The notes under the pieces: generated by a model
Database searches by the model: none
What the model was told of the DNA's origin: nothing
What the model saw: only the letters and a program-made list of their open reading frames with translations
Assembly: GCA_963383645.1 (NCBI GenBank)
Contig: OY726571.1
Span: 23,219,785-23,283,784 of the forward strand
Length of the DNA: 64,000 bases
Direction: 5' to 3'
Origin: Muscardinus avellanarius
Taxonomy: Eukaryota > Chordata > Mammalia > Rodentia > Gliridae
Part shown: positions 33,801 through 42,026 of the stretch, piece by piece
How positions within the stretch are numbered: position 1 is the stretch's first letter
Layout of the letters: the number at the start of each line of letters is the position of its first letter
Program-made: the position numbers and the translations under genes

Positions 33801-36269
33801 CCAATGGCTGGCATCGGAGCCAGCCATGAGGCAAGGCCACTACTGAAGCCTCCAAGGCTGGGATCAGAGCCTGCCGAGTTGTTAGGCCAGTGACGGGGCC
33901 AGCAAGGCCAGGATTGGAGCCTACCATGAGGCAAGGCTGGTGCTGGGGCCTCAGAGCCTGGGATCAGAGCCTGCTGGAACATTAGGCTGGTGCCAGGCCA
34001 GCGGCCAGCATCAGAGCCTTCCGTGAGGCAAGTCCACTACTGAGGGCCCCAAGGCTGGGATTGTAGCCTGCCGAGGGGTTAGGCTGGTGTGGGGGCCAGT
34101 GAGGCTGGGAATGGAGCCTGCCATGAGGCAAGGGCAGTGCTGGGGCCTCAGAGGTCAAGATCAGAGCCTGCCATAAGGCAAGGCTGGTGCTGGGGCCTCC
34201 GAGGCCAGGATCAGTGCCTGCCGAAGGGTTAGGCCGGTACCGAGGCCAGCAACGGAGCCTGCTATGAGGCAAGGTCAGTGCTGGGGCCTCTGAGCCAGGA
34301 TCAAAGCCTGTCGAGAGGTTAGGCCCGGGCCAGGGCCAATGGCTGGTATCTGAGACTGCCGTGAGGCAAGGCCATTGCTGGTGCCTCCAATGCCAGGATT
34401 GGAGCCTGCCGAGGGTTTAGGCAGATGCTGGGGCTAGCAGCCATCATTGGAGCCTACTGTGAGGCAAGGATGGTGCTGGGAACTCCAAGGCCAGGATCAG
34501 AGCCTGTCAAGTGGTCTACCTGTGCTGGGGCCAGTGGCCGGCCGGAGCCTTCCATGAGGCAAGGCCACTACTGAGGCCCCCGAGGCCGGGATCAGAGCCT
34601 GCCAAGGGGTTAGGTCGTTGCTGGGGCCAGAAAGTTCGGGATCAGAGCCTGCTGTGAGGCAAGGCCTGGGCTGGGGCCAGCGAGGCTGAGATTGGAGCCT
34701 GCTGTGAGGCAAGGCCAGTCCTTGGGCCACCGAGGTCGGGATTGGAGCCTGTTTTGAAGCAAAGCCAGTACTGGGGCTTCTGAGGCCTGGATCAGAGGCT
34801 GCAGAGTGGTAAGGCCGGTGCTAGTATTAGAGCCTGCCAAGGGGTTAGGCCACTGCTGGGGCCAGCGAGGGCGGGGTCGGAGTCTGCTGTGAGGCAAGGC
34901 CAGTGCTGGGGCCTCCAAGGATGGGATCAGAGCCTGCCGAGGGATTATGACAGTGCCAGGGCTAACGAGGCCGGAATCAGAGCCTGCCTTGAAGCAAGGA
35001 TAGTCCTGGGGCCTTTGAGGTAGGGATTGGAGCCTTCCAAAGGGTTAGGCCGGTGCTGGTGCCAGCAGCCAGCATCGGAGCTTCCCATGAGGCAAGGCCA
35101 GTGCTGGAGCATCCTAGGCAGGGATCAGAGCCTGCCGAATGGTTAGGCCGGTGCCTGGACCAGCGAGGTTGGGAACCAAGCCTGCCATGAGGCAAGGCCA
35201 CTGCTGGGGCCTCCGAGACAGGGATTGGAGCCTGCCAAGGGGTTATGCCAGTGCCAGGGCCAGCAAGGCCGGGATCGGAGCCTACGGTGAGATAAGTCCA
35301 GTGCTGGGGCCTGTGAGGTGGGGATTGGAGCCTGCCAAGGGATTGGGCCGGTGCCAGGGCCAGGGAGCTCATGATCGGATCCTGCCATGAGACAAGGCTG
35401 GTGCAAGGGCCTCCAAGGTCGGGATCGGAGCCTGCCAAGGGGTTAGGCCAGTTGCAGGGCCACTGGCTGGCATCAGAGCCTTCCATAAGGCAAGGCCACT
35501 ACTGAGGTCTCCAAGGCCAGAACCGGAGCCTGCCGAGGGGTTAGGTCAATGCTGGTGCCAGCAGCTAGCATCAGAGCCTGCCGTGAGGCAAGGCCAGTGC
35601 TGGCGCCTCCGATGCCTGGTTGGGAGCCTGCCGAGGGGTTAGGCTTGGGCCGGGGCTGGCAGCCGGCATCAGAGCCTTACTTTTGGCAAGGCCACTACTG
35701 AGGCCTCCGAGGTCAAGATTTGAGCCTGCCTAGTATTTAGGCCAGTGCCGAGGCCAGCGAGGCTGGGATCTGAGCCTTCCATGAGGCAAGGCTGGTGCTG
35801 GGTCCTCCAATTTCAATATCAGTGCCTGCCGAGGGGTTAGGCCAGTGCCCGGGCCAGCAAGGTCGGGATCGGAGCCTGCCATGAGGCAAGGCCAGAGCTG
35901 GGGCCTCCAAGGCTGGGATCGGAGCGTGCCAAGGGATTTGGCCGGTGCTGGGGCCAGCCAGGCCGGGAACGGTATCTGCTGTGAGGCAAGGTTGGTGCTG
36001 GGGCCTCTGAGGCCAGGAGAGGAGACTGTCGAGGTGTTAGGCCGGTGCCAGGGTCAGCAAGGCTGGCACAGAGCCTGCCCTGAGGCTAGGCCAGTGCTGG
36101 GGCCACAGAGGCCGGGATTGGGGCTACCTGAGGAGTTAGACCGGTGTGGAGGCCAGCAAGGCCATAATTGGGGCCTCCCATGAGGCAAGCTCACTGCTTG
36201 AGCCAGCAAGGTCTGGATTAGTCCACCGCGTAGCCAGTCCACTACTGGGGCCATCAAGAGTGGGATCAG
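21863..36269. repeat. 14.4-kb GC-rich tandem array, ~50-bp unit in ~100-bp dimers
   Basis: The array is continuous and has no transposon in it. Two unit types of about 50 bp alternate. Type A reads gatcggagcctgccgagg / ggttaggccggtgctgggg / ccagcgaggccgg. Type B reads gatcggagcctgccatgagg / caaggccggtgctgggg / cctccgaggccgg. A 48-bp A variant ends ccaacggccggcatcgg and is often followed by a B variant with ttctgtgaggcaaggccact. The array starts and ends in the same phase (gggatcag at 21,863 and 36,262). Variants differ mainly at CpG positions. Minus-strand frames up to 245 codons exist because the unit lacks minus-strand stops; three 50-bp units give a 50-residue pattern. Length variants break every frame, so I do not call a protein. 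The family is not one I recognise. Confidence 0.95.
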
Positions 36270-36547
36270 TATTGCAACACAGCATGCACATCGAAATATC
36301 ACAGAAAATAAAAACCAATGCTTCCCCTAATCAGAACACCTTTAATAGCACAATTACTCTCAGTCTTTGTACTTTTCTGCAATACCATGGGCATCAACTG
36401 CAGACATCCCATCTTTTTGACATTTTTAGGAAAACATAAGAGTATACCAGTTCTTTGTCCAAAATAACCAAAAGTACCAATTCTTTGTCCAAAATAATTA
36501 AAAGTTTCTGTAATGGGTGTAAAGTTCAAAGCAAAAAGTCCCAGCAA
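36270..36547 (-). other. Post-integrase tail of the provirus, 30-bp duplication
   Basis: This follows integrase on the minus strand and should be the env side, but I cannot identify an env domain. It contains a 30-bp imperfect tandem duplication (36,447-36,476 and 36,477-36,506, around ttctttgtccaaaata). It ends at the GC-rich array; an 82-codon minus-strand frame at 36,054-36,302 runs across the junction by chance. Confidence 0.5.
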
Positions 36548-37660
36548 TCATGAGTTGTCACTGAAGACAGTGATCTCCCGTTGTTCCCTAACAGGTGGAT
36601 GAAGTATGGGATGATCTGGAATGTTTACTATGTTTACTTCATCATTGAAGCTGGGAGCATCATCAGCACTAATACGAGGGTCTTCCATTTTTGCTTGATC
36701 CATATGTCGCACCAGCCGCTCAGGTATCCACTGTGCATTATCTTCATCCTGTGAAAAAACAAAAACATGCTTTTCCCCCATATTAGTACAGGTTCAGGAC
36801 CTTTCCAAATTCCTGTGCAAGGATCTTTCCATTTCACTAAAGCAAAATTTTTTGGAGAATAGATGCAAATATCTATCTGCTGCTGTGCGACCAGTTTTGT
36901 CAGCATTCAAGAAATTAAGAATGAAAAGAGCATGATTTAAAGAGTTCTGTGGTGAATGGGGATATAACTGATATAACTCCCCCTTTTTATTTATTTTAAA
37001 AAGTGTTGTTTTTAAAGAATTGTGGGCACATTCTACAATACCCTGTCCTTGAGGATTATAGGGTGTACCTGTAATATGCTGAATATTGTATGTATTGCAA
37101 AATCATTTAAAAGCCACACTCATATATCCTGAACCATTATCAGTTTTCATGTAGGTAGGAAGGCCTGAGAAAACAAAACATTTCAAACAATGGGAAATCA
37201 CATGCTTAGCGGCCTCCCCAGTTTGGGCTGTAGCCATAATAAATCCTGAAAAAGTATCAATAGACACATACTTTTGTTTACCAAAGGCAGAAATGTGTGT
37301 AACATCCATTTGCCATAAATTATTGAAAACCAATCCCCGTGGATTTACACCTAAATGAGGAACAGGTACTCTGGATATATAAGACATTGTTTAACAATTT
37401 GTCGTGCTGCTTCTGGAGTAATTTTGATAATGTAAAGCACTATTTTGATGATGTAAAGAATGTGATCATTGAACTTGTTCCAATTGAGAGGGGTAGACAA
37501 ATTTTGTAGCATTGTCAGATTACCTTCTGCCAAAGGACCAGGTAAAGCAGAATGTGCTCTTATGTGCCCAATAAAACAAGGGTGTTCGCATGATAAAATC
37601 TGAGTTTGAAAATGAAAAAATAAATTACCTATCAATTTATTATGCATATCAATATATGGT
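36548..37660 (-). pseudogene. pol: Integrase remnant (pol)
   Basis: Integrase inserts viral DNA. The N-terminal zinc domain lies in a damaged frame at 37,388-37,650. The catalytic core (37,103-37,387) shows WQMDVTH (Asp 28) and KTDNGSGYMS (Asp 83 of that frame). A single TGA at 37,103-37,105 interrupts it, after which the same frame continues to the third acidic residue (Glu codon 37,031-37,033, GQGIVECAHNSLK). The C-terminal domain is split over two frames (36,634-36,906 LVKWKDPCTGIWKGPEPV; 36,548-36,781 AQWIPERLVR). All three DDE residues survive, but the gene is broken. Confidence 0.9.
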
Positions 37661-37668
37661 ACAGTTTT

Positions 37669-38225
37669 CTAATGTTTGAAGGGCATTAAATATATATAAA
37701 CTATCAGTATATAAATTAAAGGTGTATCAGATGTTGAAAAACAGCCACTACTGCATGCAATTCTACAACTTGAGCAGACATAAAAGATGTTTGAATTATA
37801 GTACTGTTTATTAATTACATAAGATGCCTTACCATTTGAGGAGCCATCAGTAAATACCAAGACCGCTTGAGATATGGAAGTAGCATGATGAATTATCTTA
37901 GGAAATATAAGAGCATGTTTATTAACAAACTGTAATAATTTATCATGAGGTAGATGATTGTCAATTCCTCCAATAAAGGATGCAAAAGCAATAGCCCATG
38001 AATCAGCATTTTGAAAAAGCCATTGTGCTTGCTGTTTAGTAAAAGGAACACTAATAAGTGAAGGCTCTTTACCAAAATATTTTGTAGATTCTGATCTGAC
38101 AGAACACACCAAGCAGGCAACTAATTTTCAATATGGCATTAAGACTCTGCTTGGAGTAGTGGGTAAATGTATCCACATTAATGGTCCATCCTGCCACAAA
38201 ACAGCAGTGGGTGTATGTGCTGATG
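37669..38225 (-). pseudogene. pol: RNase H domain remnant (pol)
   Basis: RNase H removes the RNA strand during reverse transcription. The 147-codon frame at 37,669-38,112 carries FTDGSSNGKASY (catalytic Asp in TDG, residues 88-90). Upstream connection-domain text is QQAQWLFQNADSWAIA. After about residue 105 the frame drifts and the last catalytic residues are not readable in the same frame. Confidence 0.8.
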
Positions 38226-39244
38226 TCAGTATATAAGTGGCCCATTCTTTAGCATAATCACTGTACTGTTTTCTTTGACATTCAATAGCCAATTCAAGTT
38301 TTTAAGAGTAGCACGTCCTTCCTCTGTTAAGATCCGAGAGGAAGTTGGGATTGAGTCACCTTTTAAAATATCAAATAAGGGTTTTAATTCTCCAGCAGTA
38401 ATATTTAAAGATGGTCTTAGCCAATTAATATCTCCTAAAATTTTTTTGAAAATCATTTAAGGTTTTTAAATTATATTCACGTAATTAATTTTTGTGGCTT
38501 AATAGTCTTGGGATGAAGAATGTTTCCCAAGTAAGTATATGGTGGTTCTCTTTGTACTTTTTCTGGAGCTATAATCAAACCATTATTTTGTAATGCAGTT
38601 TGTAAGCTAGCATAAGCTGACAACAAAATTCCTTTGTCTGTATATGCTAATAAAATATCATCCATATAATGTATCATATGTACAGATTTATAGGATCTTC
38701 TGATAGTAGCTATAGCCTTTGCAACAAATTTTTGACACAGAGTTGGACTATTGGCCATTCCTTGAGGTAGCACTTTCCACTGATATCTTTGCATAGGAGC
38801 TCTATAATTTGTTGATCAAACACTTTAGGGCAAATCTCTTACAATCTCGTTGTGCTAAATGTATAGTATAAAAGCAGTTCTTTAAATCTAAAATTATTTT
38901 ATAATTGTCTTTGGGGATAGCTGATGGATTGGGTAGTCCAGGCTGTAAAGCTCCCATTAATTCCATAGTTTTATTAACTTTCCTTAATCCTGTAACAGTC
39001 TCCACTTACCAGATTTTTTCTTAATGACAAATATGGGTGAATTCCGAGGGGAGTTAGATCTTTCTATATGGCCATAGTCAAGCTGTTCCTGTACTAACTG
39101 CTCTGTGGCTTTTGTTTTTTCTAATGTTAGGGGCCATTGATCAATCCAAACCGGTCCCTTGTTTTTCCAAGTAATAGGATCAGCATGGAGTACAGGCTGA
39201 TCAACAGCCCCTTCTAAAAATACCCTAGACCTGCTCGAGGGCAT
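38226..39244 (-). pseudogene. pol: Reverse transcriptase remnant (pol)
   Basis: RT copies viral RNA into DNA. Segments in order: fingers (38,984-39,244; [33 protein letters not shown]), palm start (38,802-39,005; [12 protein letters not shown] with the first catalytic Asp), palm core (38,477-38,794; LPQGMANSP at residues 9-17 and YMDD at residues 43-46 of that frame), then thumb/connection (38,226-38,456). The catalytic YMDD is intact, but the domain is broken by at least three frame changes between these segments. Confidence 0.9.
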
Positions 39245-39338
39245 TGTAAATGAGGCTGTAAAGGTTCTATAATACCCTGATTGTTTATCTCTAGACCATT
39301 CTCTGGTAAAAGTCCTTGATCAAACATCTGTTGTGTCA

Positions 39339-39752
39339 CTATAGGGCTGGGGCTATAAAGATATACACCCATGTTTTGCATAACATCTCGTCCCCATAAG
39401 TTAACAGGAAGTCCTGGAACAATATAGGTTGTAAAACTTCAGTATGGCCTTCCTCATTTCTCCAGGTAAGCCAATAACTGCTTTGTTTGGGGTTTTGCAT
39501 CTGTCCTATGCCTTTAAGGTGAGTGAGGGAGGAATATTTAGGCCATTTGTTAGGCCATAAATCAGCTGTTATGACAGAAAGATCTGCTCTAGTGTCTAAT
39601 AACCCTGAAAATTCTTTTTCATTAATAAACAATTTTAATTTTGGTCTCTGAGTTCCAATCGCTTGGACCCAAAAAGCATCTGATGAGCCAAATCCCCTTT
39701 GATCTCGTTTAGGTCTCTGAACACTATCATTAGTTTGCACCTGAGGTAGCAA
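39339..39752 (-). pseudogene. pro: Retroviral aspartic protease remnant, altered active site
   Basis: Protease cleaves Gag and Pol; the family active site is Asp-Thr/Ser-Gly in each subunit of a dimer. This 137-codon frame has the surrounding context (FSGLLDTRADLSVI, residues 48-61), but the third active-site residue is Arg (AGA, 39,588-39,590) instead of Gly. That alone should abolish activity. The frame joins the dUTPase remnant upstream across a TGA and ends before the reverse transcriptase frame, where betaretroviruses use frameshifting. Confidence 0.8.
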
Positions 39753-39754
39753 TA

Positions 39755-40029
39755 CTAATTGTGCCAGTCATTGACCTACATTAATAACAGCTATACCTTG
39801 AGGAAAATGTATCATAATTTTTATTTCTCCTTCATAGTCAGAATCAACTACTCTAGGGGCTACTATAATTTCCTTCATGGTGACACTACTTCATCCTAAC
39901 AACAAGCCTACTGTCCCTTTAGGTAATGGACCATAAACACCAGTAGGAAGGGCTTGCATTCCCATTTCAGGAGTTAATACTATGCTGCCTGGGGTTGCTC
40001 TGAGTAAGACCTGAATGAATTGTTTTCTT
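39755..40029 (-). pseudogene. dUTPase-domain remnant with two TGA stops
   Basis: dUTPase hydrolyses dUTP to dUMP and keeps uracil out of viral DNA; betaretroviruses carry it ahead of protease. The minus-strand frame shows dUTPase-like motifs: [10 protein letters not shown], then [12 protein letters not shown] followed by a stop, then IIVAPRVVDSDYEGEI (the motif with the substrate-contacting Asp/Tyr), then GQ followed by a second stop and LAQLVLLP. Both stops are TGA where a CGA arginine codon would fit the family, consistent with CpG decay (inference). Confidence 0.75.
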
Positions 40030-41500
40030 GAGGGTAGCCCTACTGTGGTACAAATGTCTGGAGTGCCTCATAACATTGTTGTTGTGGGGCCTGAGGTGGG
40101 CCCCTCCTCCCATTTCTCGACAGGAGATGATTCCCTTGCTCATCAGTCCTTGATTTACATTCCTTAGCCCAATGCTTTCCTCTTTTACATCGAGGGCAAT
40201 AAGCCTGGCTCTCATTTATTACTAGCACTCTGCCTCTGTGGATAGTTCTTAACTAAATGACCATTTTCTTCATATCCATAGCATTTAACCATATTATTCT
40301 TAGGTCCCGATTTTTTATGTTGTTGGGAAAGGATTTCTTGTACAATTTTCCCTTGTAATGCCGCAGCCATAGCTAATCCCTGTGTATATGCTGGTCCTAT
40401 ATTGGAACATAACCGAATATAATCAGACAGATTTCCTTTCTTTCTAAAAGGGCATAAGGCTGCTTGGCAAACAGTATTAGCATTCTCAAAGGCTAATTGC
40501 TTTATGAGCAATAACCCTGCTTCACTGTCGCCTATCAATTGACTAGCAGTTTGTAATAACCTGGCTACAAAATTTTGAAATGGCTCATCTGGTCCTTGTC
40601 TTATTTTTGTAAGATGTTCAGTTTGTTTTCCTGAAGAAGGCAACTTGTTCCATGCTTGACGTGCAGCAGCATTGGTCTGAGCATAAGAAGCTACACTAAA
40701 TTCCAATTGCTGACCAGTCTCCCTAAACTGCCCTTCTCCTGCTAACATATCAAAATTTATGGGTATTCCCTGAACAACCTTCAAATCTGCTGTGGATTGG
40801 CATTGTTCTGCAAATTCAGATTTCCATAATAAAAAATCACCCCCTGATGAACAGCTCGGGATATCTTTTTCCAATCAGAAGGAAACAAAGCCTCCATAGA
40901 GAGAGATTATAACATGGCTTGAGTAAAAGGTGCTGTTGGCCCATATTGAGCACAAGCCATTTTTAATTCTTTTAATTGTTTGAAAGGAAAGACTCTATGT
41001 CCTCTAATAACACCTCCTTGACCATCAGGGTCTTCAATAATTGGAAAAACTCTAAATCTTCTAGTATCTTCTCCATTTTCTGCAGCCCGATTTATAGCCA
41101 CTTGAAGCGGTGTTATTAAAGATAAAGGTTGGTGTTTTTCAATGCTTTGTTTAGCAAATGCTACAGTGGGAGAATTTTGAAGGTTTGAATAGGAGAATAT
41201 TGTTAAGGTCTTTTTTTACTCTTTGAAGGAGCTATCTGATCTAATCATTTAGTTAAAGTCTCTATGGCTACTTGTAATTGTTTTATACAAAAATTGGGCT
41301 CCAGAGTTTCTGGACTATCTGGATAAGTCCCTAACTCATTTCTATGGAACTGAGCAGCAGTTTCCTCAAGCCGCTCCTCTTCTTCAATATCATCTTCCTT
41401 AGGAAGTGAAGGCAAAGAGCCTTTTTGTTCTTAGTTTTCCTAACACTAAGCATATCTCTAAACAGCTGTACAAAAAAAAAAAGACTAATTTTTAGACCCA
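40030..41500 (-). pseudogene. gag: gag remnant (shortened matrix, capsid, nucleocapsid)
   Basis: Gag forms the virion core. A minus-strand ATG-GGT (M-G, the myristoylation-type start) lies at about 41,500. Most of the matrix domain is missing, followed by an acidic stretch (DDIEEEERLEE). An in-frame TGA precedes the segment at 40,907-41,101, which ends in a TAA. A frameshift lies between it and the capsid segment (40,212-40,874). The capsid segment shows the major homology region (QGPDEPFQNFVARLL, residues 93-107 of that frame). Zinc knuckle 1 is damaged: C-Y-G-Y...GH...Y keeps one Cys and the His, while two metal-binding positions are Tyr. Zinc knuckle 2 (40,040-40,228, [14 protein letters not shown]) is intact but in a shifted frame. 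Clearly non-functional. Confidence 0.85.
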
Positions 41501-41599
41501 TTGTATATTACAACTTCCACGTTACTCACAGCCACCACAAGCCTTCGAGCATGCTCCTTTTTTATTCAGCGGTGTCCTTCACTGGGTCCTCAGTTTCAG

Positions 41600-41620
41600 A
41601 ATCTCCCCATATGGGCCACC
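41600..41620 (-). other. Primer-binding region (tRNA-Lys-like, degraded)
   Basis: Immediately inside the LTR the minus strand reads gtggcccatatggggag. This keeps the TGG...CCCA...TGGGG skeleton of a lysine tRNA primer site with several substitutions. The spacing to the LTR end is a few bases longer than usual. Confidence 0.5.
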
Positions 41621-41623
41621 ACC

Positions 41624-42026
41624 TGCCAGAGCCAGCCTGCAAAAGTACGGGTTCTGAAGAGAGGAGTGAGGATGAAAAGAATTTTATTCAATGAATTTTA
41701 TTTATAGAATACTTAATTCTATCATGGAAGGATCACCAGTACACTCCCGGGTTGATATCTCTACTGACCGATACCGGTTTTATCACTCTCATCCTATTTA
41801 TACTGTTTCAGGTCAACCAATCCTCGTGACGTCACCACATATGTGCGTAACAGTCAAACCAATCAACTCTGTGCTGTCACCACCTGTGCGCTTAACAGTC
41901 AAACCAATCAATTCCACCTGAGCTTCTCTCAAATGTTGAACTTTCCATTACCCTAAACCTTATTGGCTTTGGGCAAATAACAATCAGAAGTATTCTTAAA
42001 GGGAAAAACCTTAATGGCTCACCACA
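41624..42026 (-). promoter_or_regulatory. Provirus 5' LTR (U3-R-U5)
   Basis: 403 bp, starting tgtggtgagccattaagg and ending ggctctggca on the minus strand. U3 contains a perfect CRE octamer TGACGTCA (41,827-41,834), three CCAAT-type motifs (accaatc on plus) and a 45-bp direct repeat (41,831-41,875 and 41,876-41,915). A TATA box (tataaata on minus) lies at about 41,796-41,803 and AATAAA at about 41,683-41,688. The U5/R part closely matches the solo LTR at 20,265-20,672 while U3 differs more. Confidence 0.85.

Larger units (their letters stand above)
36270..42026 (-). mobile_element. Truncated class II (betaretrovirus/IAP-like) endogenous provirus
   Basis: Read on the minus strand the order is 5' LTR (42,026-41,624), primer-binding region, gag, dUTPase-protease, RT, RNase H, integrase, then about 280 bp of unassigned sequence. 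It stops at the GC-rich array, with no 3' LTR and no recognisable env. The presence of a dUTPase domain ahead of protease, two gag zinc knuckles and a Lys-like primer site fits class II ERVs. Many stops and frameshifts, two altered zinc-binding residues and an altered protease active site show it cannot encode working proteins. The right edge lies inside a unit of the AT-rich satellite (aacatgtaaaacac follows directly), so the element probably inserted into that satellite; its left target flank is lost. Confidence 0.9.

Noticed and set aside
21863..36269. GC-rich array as a CpG-island promoter
   Set aside because: CpGs are heavily decayed to TG/CA, the opposite of a protected island, and there is no adjacent gene.
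21863..36269. CRISPR-like array of repeats and spacers
   Set aside because: Every position is repeated; there are no unique spacers, and the genome is mammalian.
36054..36302. Frame crossing the array-provirus junction as an env signal peptide
   Set aside because: Most of its length is GC-rich array sequence; the open frame across the junction is a chance read-through.
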